A DNA stretch of 59,272 nt from UBA11512 sp964623895 (GCA_964623895.1 CAZUWA010000004.1:1-59272); one strand, 5' to 3'; shown: positions 9,851-18,715, counted from the first letter of the stretch. Translations and numbers: made by a program. The notes: generated from the letters alone by a model not told the origin.

Positions 9851-9879
9851 ATTGTAAAATATAACAAGAATTTTGTCAA
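9851..9879 (-). promoter_or_regulatory. Promoter of paralogue C
   Basis: Minus strand TTGACA (9874-9879), 17-bp spacer, TACAAT (9851-9856), the same hexamers and spacing as paralogues B and E. Confidence 0.75.
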
Positions 9880-9970
9880 GAAGGGGAAAGAGAAAAGAGC
9901 AGAATGACCAAAAAACTGTGGCGCTTTTTGGTGGATTTATTGATTGAAAAAAGGAGAAAAACATGTTACA

Positions 9971-10095
9971 ATGACTAAGATTACGGTATTTAACCGAAAA
10001 ACGAGGAGACATTCTACCATAACGTCGAGAAAGGATATCGGTACAAGCGAGTTTGCGGAAAATGGTATCAGGTGCCCTTTTTGGAAAACAGGTGA
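9971..10095 (+). pseudogene. Possible frameshifted micro-ORF in the 9799-10163 gap
   Basis: This gap of about 365 bp has no intact gene. One stretch reads MTKITVFN from ATG 9971, and after a one-base shift continues PKNEETFYHNVEKGY and ends KWYQVPFLENR at a TGA at 10093-10095. Joined, it would be about 41 residues with protein-like composition. I do not recognise it, and it could be chance. AAAAGGAG lies about 14 nt upstream, further than ideal. Confidence 0.25.
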
Positions 10096-10102
10096 TCGAA
10101 AC

Positions 10103-10147
10103 AAAAAAGCAACAGCGCGGCGAAGTTTCACCGTACTGTTGCTTTTT
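10103..10147. terminator. Terminator after the ABC transporter gene
   Basis: AAAAAGCAACAG pairs with CTGTTGCTTTTT around a 20-nt loop, just downstream of the minus-strand stop at 10164. A/T runs on both sides make it potentially bidirectional. Confidence 0.8.
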
Positions 10148-10163
10148 AAATCGAGATCACATT

Positions 10164-13100
10164 TTATTCTGTTCTCAATGCAATGACAGGATCTTTCTTT
10201 GATGCGGCATACGCGGGGATAAGTCCTGCAAAGACCGTCAAGCAGATGCTGATGGCGATGAGTGCCAATGCTGCGTACCACGGCAAGATGGCATTAATGG
10301 AATTGATGCCGGAAAGTGTGTGAATGATCGGGTTGGCGATCGCACACACCAGATAGGTAACGGCAACGCCCAGCAATCCCGAGCAGAGTCCTTCAATAAG
10401 CGTTTCGGCATTGAACACATTGCGAATGTTCCTCTTAGATGCGCCGAGGGAACGCAGAATACCGATCTCCTTGGTGCGTTCAATGACAGAAATATAGGTG
10501 ATGATGGCGATCATGATCGACGAAACGATCAGTGAGATAGCAACAAATGCGATCAATACCCAAGAAATGACGTCAATGATGGTGTTGATCCCGGAGATCA
10601 GACTGCCCATGATGTCGCTGACTTCCACACGCTTTGCCTCTTCTACGTTGTTGTTGTATTTTTCTACAAAACTCTTGATCGCGTCCTTCTCTTTGAAATC
10701 AACGGGGTAAAGGTAGATAGCACTTAGACGGCTGTCATCCTGATAACCGATCAAAGAAAGGTTTTTGTCGAGTGTGACATTTTTTTCTTCCGGAAGGAAT
10801 CGTGTGACCAGGGAAGCGAAGCTTTTCTCGTCCAACTGTTTTAGGCTGTCTGCTAAGTTGGCATCGGTGACTTCCATGTTCTTCTTCAACATTTCAAGAA
10901 GAGCGGCTTTGCCCTCTGTGCCGATAGCTTCCAAAAATGTGGGAATATTTTCCTTGGTGTATGTCGGTTCGCTTTCAGCGGAAGCAAACTGAGAGACGAT
11001 CATTGCGAAGTTCTGATCGTCGAGTGCGCCGAGCACGTTGGGAAGCATTTCGGCGGTGATCTGCTGCCCGCTGTTTTGAGAGAGCATTGCGCAAAGTCCT
11101 GCCTTTTGCTCTTCTGTCAGCGACGCAATGAATTCCGGAATATTATCTTTGGTAAAGTTTGTTTGTGGGATCATCATCTTGACGATGCTTGCAAATCCTT
11201 CATCGGACAATACCTTTAGTAGTTCCGGCAGAGATTCTTCCGTTATGCTTATTTGCATAAGTTGATTGAGCGTTGTGATCAATTGTGCCCTTTGTTCAGA
11301 ACTTAGCAGTTCAACGAACTTTTCTGCATTTTCAGGGGTGAATTCTTCGCTCTTGAAGGTTGTACCGGTGAATACATTGTGATCGGGAGTTGCCTGCTGT
11401 TGCTTTGCAATATCGGAGGAGGTGTTGTATGCAATGACTTCATTTGAAAGTGCCTCGGTATAGCCGATCGGCGTGGTGAGAGACGTGGAAGTGGCATCCG
11501 CCTTTGCACGCACGATGCCGACGATGATCAGATCCTTGCCGTGCTCTTCGACGAACGCTTCCTGATCGTATCCGACCTGTTCGCGAGCATCTACCCATAC
11601 CGGGTATTTTACACCGTCTACTGTGTAACTGCCTTCGCCTTTGACATAATAATCGGCATTCATGACATACTTGAAACTGTGACCGATGAAATCGGAAAGT
11701 TCGTAGCAAAAACCTTCTTCAATGCCGTTGTCATACTCCTTGTCGGGGTCAAGCAGAGAGCCGAGGACATCTTCGATCTCATGAGGATCCTTGAAACCGA
11801 GCGCGTAGAGCGCCATGGTGGAAATGCGGTTCTTTTCGTCTACCACAAGAATGACTTCGTTTGACGCGGTGGGCCAGCGGCTTTCTGCGCCGATCAGTTC
11901 ATACTGACCTGTGACCAAGGGGTTGACGAGTTCTCCGTTCATGCCGGAAAGCATCTCGCCAAAGAAACTCATGCCGGCGCTGCCGCCGGTAAGAGCGGAC
12001 ATCGAAGACATATAGTCTCCGATCAGATCTCCCATGTAGTCGAAAACGGTGGTAGGGTTGATTGCGATGGTTTCCCCTGTTTCAAGTTTGTTGTAGATCT
12101 GAACATTCAGATCATACACATATTTATAAGCGTTGAGACTTCCGGAGATATCATTTTTGTTTTTTTCAAAATACTCTTTGAAGGCGGCAAGATCGTTGGT
12201 CTTGACTTGCGTCATCGCATTGATCATGCTACCCATTGTATCATCGGGATAGATCTTGTCTTCCTCATATTCGATGTTTTGGTTTTCGTTGATCTCGATC
12301 ATGGCGTTTAACAGCGCCGAGGTGTCGGCGGTCTGCTTGTTCAAAGTAAGGGGAAATGCCGACAGTGTATCTTCTTGAACTTGATCGATATATGCTTGTA
12401 CACCGGTGGAAAGTGCCAAAATAAGGGCGATGCCGATAATACCGATCGAACCTGCAAAACTGGTTAAGATCGTCCTTGCCTTTTTGGTCATCAGATTTTT
12501 CAGGGACAGTTCAAATGCCGTAAAGAAGGACATTGAAGCCTTTTTCTGCTTTTTCTCTTTTTTTGCCGGTTTGTTGTCATATTCCGCCACGACATAGGGG
12601 TCGGTGTCATCAACGACCAACCCGTCTTTCAGAGAAATGATTCTGGTGGAATACCGCTCTGCCAATTCCGGATTGTGGGTGACCATGATGATCAGACGGT
12701 CTTTGGCGATCGATTTCAAGATCTCCATGATCTGAATACTGGTTTCGGTATCTAATGCCCCGGTCGGCTCGTCGGCAAGCAGGATCTCAGGGTCATTGAC
12801 CAATGCTCTTGCGATGGCAACGCGCTGCATCTGTCCACCTGAAAGTTGGTTGGGCTTCTTGTGGATTTGATCCCCAAGTCCAACCTGCTCTAATGCTTTG
12901 ATCGAACGTTTCTTTCGTTCTGCTTTGGACAGTCCGGCAATGGTGGGCGCCAGCTCAACGTTTGCCAACACCGACATATGGGGAATAAGGTTGTAACTTT
13001 GGAAAATGAAACCAATCGAGTGGTTTCTGTAGGTGTCCCAGTCTCTGTCTCCGTATTTTGCGGTAGAAACGCCACCGATATAGAGCGTTCCGTCGCTCGG

Positions 13101-13271
13101 TTGGTCCAGTCCGCCGATGATGTTTAAAAGGGTGGTCTTTCCGCACCCGGAATGACCCAAAATCGAAACAAATTCGCTTTTACGGAAGCGGACATCAATA
13201 CCTTTTAGTGCTTCCACCGTCATCCCGCCGGGTAGGACATAGTTCTTTTTGATTCCTTGTAGTCTCAGCAT
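10164..13271 (-). CDS. ABC transporter, ATPase fused to FtsX-type permease
   Basis: A single 1035-residue chain. Residues 1-235 form a LolD/MacB-type ATPase: Walker A GHSGCGKTT, signature LSGGQMQRVAIARAL, Walker B ILLADEPTGALD and the H-loop VTHNPELA. One TM segment follows near 265-285, then a very large extracytoplasmic region, and three TM segments at the C-terminus (SWVLIAFVAISLIVSSIMIAI and following) with the FtsX motif ERTKEIGILRSLGA. Proteins of this class are mechanotransmission transporters, often for antimicrobial peptides or lipoproteins. The cargo is not evident here. Residues 643-833 hold three tandem repeats of about 65 residues. A divergent response regulator gene lies 204 bp upstream. 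Confidence 0.9.
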   Translation of the reverse strand: MLRLQGIKKNYVLPGGMTVEALKGIDVRFRKSEFVSILGHSGCGKTTLLNIIGGLDQPSDGTLYIGGVSTAKYGDRDWDTYRNHSIGFIFQSYNLIPHMSVLANVELAPTIAGLSKAERKKRSIKALEQVGLGDQIHKKPNQLSGGQMQRVAIARALVNDPEILLADEPTGALDTETSIQIMEILKSIAKDRLIIMVTHNPELAERYSTRIISLKDGLVVDDTDPYVVAEYDNKPAKKEKKQKKASMSFFTAFELSLKNLMTKKARTILTSFAGSIGIIGIALILALSTGVQAYIDQVQEDTLSAFPLTLNKQTADTSALLNAMIEINENQNIEYEEDKIYPDDTMGSMINAMTQVKTNDLAAFKEYFEKNKNDISGSLNAYKYVYDLNVQIYNKLETGETIAINPTTVFDYMGDLIGDYMSSMSALTGGSAGMSFFGEMLSGMNGELVNPLVTGQYELIGAESRWPTASNEVILVVDEKNRISTMALYALGFKDPHEIEDVLGSLLDPDKEYDNGIEEGFCYELSDFIGHSFKYVMNADYYVKGEGSYTVDGVKYPVWVDAREQVGYDQEAFVEEHGKDLIIVGIVRAKADATSTSLTTPIGYTEALSNEVIAYNTSSDIAKQQQATPDHNVFTGTTFKSEEFTPENAEKFVELLSSEQRAQLITTLNQLMQISITEESLPELLKVLSDEGFASIVKMMIPQTNFTKDNIPEFIASLTEEQKAGLCAMLSQNSGQQITAEMLPNVLGALDDQNFAMIVSQFASAESEPTYTKENIPTFLEAIGTEGKAALLEMLKKNMEVTDANLADSLKQLDEKSFASLVTRFLPEEKNVTLDKNLSLIGYQDDSRLSAIYLYPVDFKEKDAIKSFVEKYNNNVEEAKRVEVSDIMGSLISGINTIIDVISWVLIAFVAISLIVSSIMIAIITYISVIERTKEIGILRSLGASKRNIRNVFNAETLIEGLCSGLLGVAVTYLVCAIANPIIHTLSGINSINAILPWYAALALIAISICLTVFAGLIPAYAASKKDPVIALRTE

Positions 13272-13420
13272 AAATATCGTACCTTTCTTTGAAGTTTTTC
13301 TATTTTCATCGTCAAATCGTTAAAAAACAAATTTCTTACAGTATACAACCTAAAAGTAAACTGAGTTTGAACAATGATGAAAATAAAATGAAATTTGCGT
13401 GTTTTTTTAAAGAATTCATC

Positions 13421-13449
13421 TTGTGTTTATAAAAAAATGGTAGTATGAT
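13421..13449 (+). promoter_or_regulatory. Promoter of the response regulator gene
   Basis: TTGTGT (13421-13426), 17-bp spacer, TATGAT (13444-13449), 26 nt before the ATG at 13476. Confidence 0.5.
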
Positions 13450-13475
13450 AAATACGAAAAAGGAAGGTGAAACAG

Positions 13476-14147
13476 ATGTTTAATATTCTCGTGGTGGAAG
13501 ATGATGCGATCCAGTGTCGATTGATGCAAGCGGTGTTGGGCCGCGCGGGCTATACCGTGCATATTGCCAAAAACGGACAAGAGGGACTTGAGACGTTAGA
13601 CGGCACCCATATCGACCTCGTGGTTTTGGATGTGATGATGCCGGAGATGGATGGGTATGAATTCACCCGCACACTTCGCTCTGCAGGAAGCGAATTGCCG
13701 ATATTGATGGTAACAGCCAGACAGACGCATTATGATAAAAAAGAAGGCTTCGTTGCAGGGGTGGATGACTATATGGTCAAGCCTGTGGATGAAGAAGAAT
13801 TACTTTGGCGGATCACCGCGCTTTTGCGCCGTTCGAAGATCATTTCGGAAAAGAAGATTACTGTGGGCAATACCGTTCTCGATTATGCGGGACTGACGGT
13901 TTTTGAAAACGGGCGTCGCTCGGAACTGCCGCAGAAGGAATTCTTGCTTTTGTTTAAGTTGTTGTCCTATCCGGGGCAGATCTTTACGCGCCGTCAGCTG
14001 ATGGATGAGATCTGGGCAATGGATTGCGATACCGACGAACGGACGGTCGATGTACATATCAACCGATTAAGAGACCGTTACCGTTACAGTGCCGATTTTG
14101 AGATTGTGACCGTCAGAGGACTTGGATATAAAGCGGTATACAAGTGA
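13476..14147 (+). CDS. OmpR/PhoB-family response regulator
   Basis: A 223-residue two-domain regulator. The receiver domain shows the acidic pair (VVEDD), the phospho-acceptor Asp52 in LDVMMPEMDG, the conserved Thr80 and Lys102 in MVKPVDE. The C-terminal winged helix has the recognition region DERTVDVHINRLRDR and ends GLGYKAVYK. I chose ATG 13476, placed after AGGAAGGTG, rather than the GTG at 13467 inside that ribosome-binding site. No sensor kinase gene is adjacent, so it is an orphan. Its position divergent to the ABC transporter suggests it may control that gene, as in BceRS-type modules, but this is inference. Confidence 0.92.
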   Translation: MFNILVVEDDAIQCRLMQAVLGRAGYTVHIAKNGQEGLETLDGTHIDLVVLDVMMPEMDGYEFTRTLRSAGSELPILMVTARQTHYDKKEGFVAGVDDYMVKPVDEEELLWRITALLRRSKIISEKKITVGNTVLDYAGLTVFENGRRSELPQKEFLLLFKLLSYPGQIFTRRQLMDEIWAMDCDTDERTVDVHINRLRDRYRYSADFEIVTVRGLGYKAVYK

Positions 14148-14206
14148 GGAGTATCTGTTATTTGGGTGAGCATTCCGGCGCGGCAGAGTTGTTTTGACCT
14201 AAAAAC

Positions 14207-14247
14207 GTGGATGCAAAAAGCCATTTGACTTTTTACATCCACATTTT
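14207..14247. terminator. Shared intrinsic terminator
   Basis: GTGGATG-c-AAAAAG (14207-14220) pairs with CTTTTT-a-CATCCAC (14229-14242), followed by ATTTTTT. It lies between the convergent response regulator and ybaK genes. Confidence 0.8.
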
Positions 14248-14724
14248 TTATGGTGTTTCGATCATTTTACATACATCTACCCATTTTTCGGTGTTTGAAT
14301 ACTTTTCAAGTTCTTCGATGGTCAATTCAATGGCGCTGTTTCCGCTTCCACAGGCGGGGAAAACGGTTTCAAAGCGCTTCAAAGACCCATCAAGATAGAC
14401 GCGCACGCCGTCTTTGATCGCGAAGGGGCAGACGCCGCCCATCGGATGACCGATCAGTTCGATCAGTTCCTCCGGAGTGAGCATTTTTGCTTTTTCTGAA
14501 AATTCTTTTTTGTATTTTCCGTTATCGATCTTGACGTCTCCTGCGGTGACGATGATGATCGGTCCGCTTTTGGTCATAAATGCCATGCTTTTGGCGATCC
14601 GCTTCGGTTCTGTGCCGAGCGCCTCTGCGGCAAGTTCGACTGTGGCGCTGGAAACATCAAATTCAAGCACCCGATCTTCGATTTGGTGAGAACGGAAAAA
14701 GGAACGAACTTTTGAAATTGACAT
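14248..14724 (-). CDS. YbaK/EbsC-family aminoacyl-tRNA deacylase
   Basis: A 158-residue single-domain protein of the YbaK/ProX trans-editing family, which hydrolyses mischarged tRNAs such as Cys- or Ala-tRNA(Pro). The family landmarks are visible: the ELAAEALGTEP helix, KSMAFM strand, the AGDVKID turn, the HPMGGVCPF loop with conserved Gly-Gly-Val-x-Pro, and the final YLDGSLKRF segment with catalytic-site glycines. Length is typical. It sits alone, convergent with the response regulator. The exact tRNA substrate cannot be inferred from sequence alone. Confidence 0.88.
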   Translation of the reverse strand: MSISKVRSFFRSHQIEDRVLEFDVSSATVELAAEALGTEPKRIAKSMAFMTKSGPIIIVTAGDVKIDNGKYKKEFSEKAKMLTPEELIELIGHPMGGVCPFAIKDGVRVYLDGSLKRFETVFPACGSGNSAIELTIEELEKYSNTEKWVDVCKMIETP

Positions 14725-14767
14725 GATTTTAATTGTGCCTTTCTAAACGATCTGCGATGAGTCGGTG

Positions 14768-14938
14768 TTATCCTTTGTAGCCGTATTTTGCCATAAAGAT
14801 ATTCCACTCATCATTTGTGAAGAGCGCGCGGATATCCTTTTCGGAAATCGTGTTGACAAATCGCTCATATTTTTCATAAGATGCACCGTAGATGCCGTAT
14901 GTTAAATTTCCCTTATCGAAAAATGTTATTGTAGAAAA
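14768..14938 (-). pseudogene. Orphan C-terminal fragment of an unidentified protein
   Basis: The minus strand between ybaK and paralogue D has an open frame with protein-like composition, reading FFDKGNLTYGIYGASYEKYE and ending TNDEWNIFMAKYGYKG at the TAA at 14768-14770. It has no start codon and is cut upstream by an in-frame stop, so it looks like the surviving tail of a lost gene. I do not recognise the family. Confidence 0.35.
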
Positions 14939-14981
14939 ACGTTATTGTATTGGTTGATCGATCAAAGGCAAGCGTGTGGGA

Positions 14982-17243
14982 TTATTTTTTGGAGATATAC
15001 AAGACCCAACCGCCCACTTTTTCTCCTTTGCTGTTTTCAATGGAAATGATGTGGTTTTCAGTCACAGCGCCTTCAAGCACAACTGCGGTGAAGGTACGGT
15101 CACTGACAGTAGCGGATACTTCGGTTGTCGTGCCGGAAGTGGGCGTGACTTTGATGTTCAAACTTGTATCTTTAACGCTTGATTTTAAAAGACCGGAAAC
15201 AGTCAGTTTGCCATCGGCAAACGATACTGCAGTGTATGCAGTGGTGATCGAAGCAGGGGTGAGTATCCATTTGATGCAATCTTCCGCCTCTTTGACCTTT
15301 ACGAGTACGACTTTGCCATCTACCAGACCTAAAGCGTATTTTACACCGTTCGCGTCTGTCAGATAGATATAGACTGTTCCGTCTTCGTTATAGGAGATAT
15401 CCCAAATCTGAGATTCCGTCTTGTCGGGATGGTCTTTGTTGAAGCGCACCGCCAGTCCGTCGGAGAGACCTTTGCTTGTGATGGCGGAGATGACATATTC
15501 ATTATCATTTCTCCAGAACTGATATCTGCCGCTTTCAGCATTGCACTTAATGTTAAAGGTTAAAGCGGATTTTTCGTTGCCGGGTTTGAAGGTCATGACA
15601 CTTTCTTTGACCAGATATTCGCCGGTAGCGACATTTTTTAGGGTATATGCACCATCGTACAGGTCTGCAACCTGCTCATTGTCAAAGGTAAAGTAATAGT
15701 TTCTGCTGCCGGTGAGGACGTCATCTACGACAGTAGATGCCAGCTCTGTGTCGCCGCTGAACAGTTTGACGGAATTGACTTTGACTGAAGAGTCGTTTAA
15801 GGCATTGATCTTGACTGACCATGTGTAATTTTCGTAGGTTGATCCGGCAGGCATGTTTTCGAACAATCTTTCGAAATTGACGGCGTAGTAGCCGGTGGTT
15901 TCGGGGCCGTTTTCGATACCGTCGGTGTTGAGGTACCCTTTTAGGTCGTAATCATCGCGCAAACCTGCGTACTCGAACATGCGAGGAACAACAGAAACGG
16001 TGTGCCCGTTTTTGTCTGTTCTGGTAATCTCAAAAGAGAAATTGTTTCTGTCAATCGTACTGAGGGAGAACTGTGCGTACAGTTCGGGCTTTTCAATGGT
16101 CACATCGCTGTCCCAGTAAGTAAAACAGAACTGATCCAGTGGCCAACCTCTGGTCTTGCCGGCATTTGTTCCGGTAAATTGGAAGTCATCCGATTCAGAC
16201 TGTTCGTTAAGGGCATCGTACATGATCCAAGAATAGCCATTGGTTCCCCAACCTTCACCCCAAGAGTTGGCGATTAAGAAAGCGCCCTTCATCAAAACGC
16301 CGTTTGCTTTTATGGTTACGTTATCGTCATAGGCAACGATGCAGACCTGATGTCCGCCGTTGTAGTCATTGGTAGCGGCAACGATCACGCTGTCGTTCTT
16401 CTTGGCAATCGAGCCTTCGGGCTGATTTTGATTGAGTTTGGTCATGACCCAAGAAGAAGGATAACCGCCGGTCACCACAACGTTACCTGTTGCGATGGCA
16501 TCTTTGATCTTGTTGATCATTGCCTTGCCGGCTTCGCTTGTGGTCATTGCCACACCGGTCTTGCCGGGAGCGGTGTAATCGGCGTTATTGGTGACGAAGG
16601 TCTGCTCATAGCCGGTCAAACGGTAGGACAGGGCATCAAGAGAGGACTGCTCGTCGACGATCCATCGCAGTGTTTCCGTTCCATGTTTCTGTGAACCGCC
16701 GTCCGTTGATTTGAAGAACTTGTCAACCTTGTTGGTCAGCGCACCATGTTCCATCAGGAAACGGTAAACATTGGCAGTGGAAGCGCCTGCAAATTGGTAG
16801 GTGTATTTTGGCGAAAAGCAGTCATCGTAACTCTCGGAAGGATTCCAAGTCAACTTGCCGAGACTTTCCGCATACTTTGCGACTGCGTTGGTGAACTGCA
16901 TATGGGCAATAGCTTGCGAAGCACAACTGCCGACACCGCCTTGGTTGTCGATTGCAGGTAGTGTCTTGTCTCCGATAAGCGTTGCGCTTGAAGGAAGCTC
17001 TTCAAGATATTTGTGTTCCTTCTTTTCGGTGGAATTGACACCGATTGTGTTAAAGATATCCGGTTGTTCGGATGAATCGGAGGAGACATCGGAAGAAACA
17101 TCTCCGGAAGGTGCGTCGCCGGAACTGATGCTGACAGAGGAACCTCCCGGTTCGGAAGAAGTCTGGTGGGTCTGTCCTTGACAGGAGGCAAGTACTGCCA
17201 AGATCATCAGCAGCGCCATTGCAAATGTGAGTATGCGTTTCAT
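14982..17243 (-). CDS. Secreted C1 (papain-like) cysteine peptidase lipoprotein (paralogue D)
   Basis: A 753-residue lipoprotein with lipobox LASC (Cys21) and a long Ser/Gly/Asp-rich linker to about residue 80. Catalytic residues are intact: DNQGGVGSC (Cys107), His298 in GGHQVCIVAYDD and Asn326 in IANSWGEGWG, the last closest to classical papain. Unlike B, C and E it lacks the insert of about 130 residues after the protease domain, passing directly to the beta domain at TYWDSDVT. It then has the ricin-like region (YTLKNVATGEYLVKE, QIWDI) and an Ig-like C-terminus. In lacking the insert it resembles the inactive paralogue A. It is monocistronic. Confidence 0.87.
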   Translation of the reverse strand: MKRILTFAMALLMILAVLASCQGQTHQTSSEPGGSSVSISSGDAPSGDVSSDVSSDSSEQPDIFNTIGVNSTEKKEHKYLEELPSSATLIGDKTLPAIDNQGGVGSCASQAIAHMQFTNAVAKYAESLGKLTWNPSESYDDCFSPKYTYQFAGASTANVYRFLMEHGALTNKVDKFFKSTDGGSQKHGTETLRWIVDEQSSLDALSYRLTGYEQTFVTNNADYTAPGKTGVAMTTSEAGKAMINKIKDAIATGNVVVTGGYPSSWVMTKLNQNQPEGSIAKKNDSVIVAATNDYNGGHQVCIVAYDDNVTIKANGVLMKGAFLIANSWGEGWGTNGYSWIMYDALNEQSESDDFQFTGTNAGKTRGWPLDQFCFTYWDSDVTIEKPELYAQFSLSTIDRNNFSFEITRTDKNGHTVSVVPRMFEYAGLRDDYDLKGYLNTDGIENGPETTGYYAVNFERLFENMPAGSTYENYTWSVKINALNDSSVKVNSVKLFSGDTELASTVVDDVLTGSRNYYFTFDNEQVADLYDGAYTLKNVATGEYLVKESVMTFKPGNEKSALTFNIKCNAESGRYQFWRNDNEYVISAITSKGLSDGLAVRFNKDHPDKTESQIWDISYNEDGTVYIYLTDANGVKYALGLVDGKVVLVKVKEAEDCIKWILTPASITTAYTAVSFADGKLTVSGLLKSSVKDTSLNIKVTPTSGTTTEVSATVSDRTFTAVVLEGAVTENHIISIENSKGEKVGGWVLYISKK

Positions 17244-17284
17244 TTTATTGGTAGTGTTCCTTTCAGAAAAAAGATTTTATGGTC

Positions 17285-17313
17285 ATTATATCATAATTAT
17301 TTGAACAAGTCTA
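17285..17313 (-). promoter_or_regulatory. Putative promoter of paralogue D
   Basis: Minus strand TATAAT at 17285-17290 with a weak -35 TAGACT (17308-17313) at 17-bp spacing. Confidence 0.45.
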
Positions 17314-17385
17314 CATATAAATTGGATTTTTTTTCAAAAAAATTGAAAAACCAAAAGAATTTTTCAAAAACCGCCTCAAAATCTA

Positions 17386-17414
17386 TTGACAAAAGACAGG
17401 AAATTTGATAAGAT
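17386..17414 (+). promoter_or_regulatory. Promoter of the MinD-like/mgsA-like pair
   Basis: TTGACA (17386-17391), 17-bp spacer, TAAGAT (17409-17414), 40 nt before the ATG at 17454. Confidence 0.65.
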
Positions 17415-17453
17415 AAACCTGCAAAAGTGGAGTGTAAAGGAGTCGGCGATAGC

Positions 17454-18215
17454 ATGAAGGTGATCGCTCTGTTATCGGAGAAAGGCGGCGTCGGTAAATC
17501 CTTAGTGTCGGTTGCTTTGGCTGCGGCACTTGTAAGACAAGGAAAGAAAACGATTTTGGCCGATCTTGATCCAAAGGTACACACGTTGGATCTGTATGTG
17601 GGTATGCAAGATCGCGCACTTTTTCGATTGGATGACTTCTTTTCGAACACGGCAATGCTCTCGAAGGTCTTGCTGCAAGATGAGCAGTTGGACGCCTTTT
17701 ATCTTTGTCCCGCACCTTCCGAGACGGGATGTTTGACGGAAAAGAACGGCAGAATGTTCTGTCACGCGTTAGAAGAGGAATGTTCGCCTGATTTTTTGAT
17801 TCTCGATATTCCTAAGGGGTGCGAAGATGCATTTTCTTTTGCTTATCCGATCTCAGATCTTTTTTTGGTCATTTCGGATGAGGGGATTTCTTCTGTGCTT
17901 GCTGCAGAGATCATGGCTGAACGTTTGAGGGGGAAAGAGGCTTATCTTTTACTCAATCGGTATGATCTGTATCCTCAAACAAAAAGAAGAGAAGGCGGAC
18001 GGGCAGGAGAGATTGTTGACACGGTGCGCTTACCGTTGATCGGGATCGTTCCAGAGAACGAGGAATTGCGTGAGCGCGCAAACGGCGGTCGGTTGCAATA
18101 TCTGACGGGAGACGGCGCTGTTCCGTTTGATAATTTGACTGTTCGCTTGTTGGGCGAACAAAGATTGCTGTTTGACGGAATGAAGGACGGCAAAAAATTA
18201 AGAAGAAACTTATAA
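17454..18215 (+). CDS. MinD/ParA-like deviant Walker A ATPase
   Basis: A 253-residue protein with ATG 17454 behind AAAGGAG. The N-terminus carries the deviant Walker A motif SEKGGVGKS (signature Lys near the start), followed by the switch region ADLDPKVHTLDLYVG that matches the D-x-D-x-x-x-x-x-LD pattern of MinD, and a Walker B-like FLILDIPKG. The family places cell-division inhibitors, plasmids or chemotaxis clusters, using ATP-dependent dimerisation. No MinC or MinE gene is present. Clostridia often have minD close to rodA and mgsA, and the next gene here is mgsA-like, so this may be a reduced form of that cluster. A clear C-terminal membrane-targeting helix is not obvious. Confidence 0.8.
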   Translation: MKVIALLSEKGGVGKSLVSVALAAALVRQGKKTILADLDPKVHTLDLYVGMQDRALFRLDDFFSNTAMLSKVLLQDEQLDAFYLCPAPSETGCLTEKNGRMFCHALEEECSPDFLILDIPKGCEDAFSFAYPISDLFLVISDEGISSVLAAEIMAERLRGKEAYLLLNRYDLYPQTKRREGGRAGEIVDTVRLPLIGIVPENEELRERANGGRLQYLTGDGAVPFDNLTVRLLGEQRLLFDGMKDGKKLRRNL

Positions 18216-18248
18216 ATGAACGGTTTTGTATGAAGGGAGCACAAGAGG

Positions 18249-18659
18249 ATGGAAATTGCATTGATTGCAGACGACAAGAAAAAAGAACTCATGGTAGAAT
18301 TTTGCATCGCTTATTGCGGAATCTTATCCAAGCATCATTTGTGTGCGACCGGAAAGACTGCAAAGTATATTTCGGAATCTACCGGGTTGGAGATCGAGAG
18401 TTTGTTGTCCGGAGGCTTGGGCGGTATGGAGCAGGTTTGTTCTCGGATTTGTTACAACGAAATCGACTTATTGCTCTATTTCAAGGACACATCCGCGCAG
18501 AGCATGACCGACAACAGAGATCATGAGATCTTAAGAAGTTGCGATATGTACAATGTTCCGGTTGCCACCAATATTGCCACTGCAGAGGTACTGGTGATGG
18601 CACTGGAGCGGGGAGATCTTGATTGGAGAATGTTAGTCAATCCCAAGGCTAAAAAGTAA
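18249..18659 (+). CDS. Methylglyoxal synthase-like protein with altered active site
   Basis: A 136-residue MGS-like domain. The N-terminus IALIADDKKKELMVEFC, the phosphate loop ATGKTAKYI and the VATNIATAEVL segment place it in the MgsA family, which converts dihydroxyacetone phosphate to methylglyoxal. The canonical GPLGGDQQ loop that supplies the catalytic Asp reads GGLGGMEQ here, putting Met60 where the Asp should be, and the PHDPD segment with the catalytic His reads MTDNR. Synthase activity is therefore doubtful. The fold and perhaps phosphate binding look preserved. It follows the MinD-like gene by 33 bp with its own AAGGGAG site and ends at a terminator. Confidence 0.8.
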   Translation: MEIALIADDKKKELMVEFCIAYCGILSKHHLCATGKTAKYISESTGLEIESLLSGGLGGMEQVCSRICYNEIDLLLYFKDTSAQSMTDNRDHEILRSCDMYNVPVATNIATAEVLVMALERGDLDWRMLVNPKAKK

Positions 18660-18666
18660 AAAAGAG

Positions 18667-18711
18667 CGACTGAGCTGTTCCTGTGTGCGGAAGGCTTGGT
18701 CGCATTTTTGT
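18667..18711 (+). terminator. Terminator after the mgsA-like gene
   Basis: GCGAC-t-GAGC pairs with GCTT-g-GTCGC, with an inner TTCC/GGAA pairing, followed by ATTTTTG. Confidence 0.75.
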
Positions 18712-18715
18712 TTAA

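Noticed and set aside
9944..10186. An 80-residue plus-strand frame between paralogue C and the ABC transporter
   Set aside because: It runs through the terminator hairpin at 10103-10147 and ends in low-quality sequence; only the frameshifted micro-ORF inside is kept, at low confidence.
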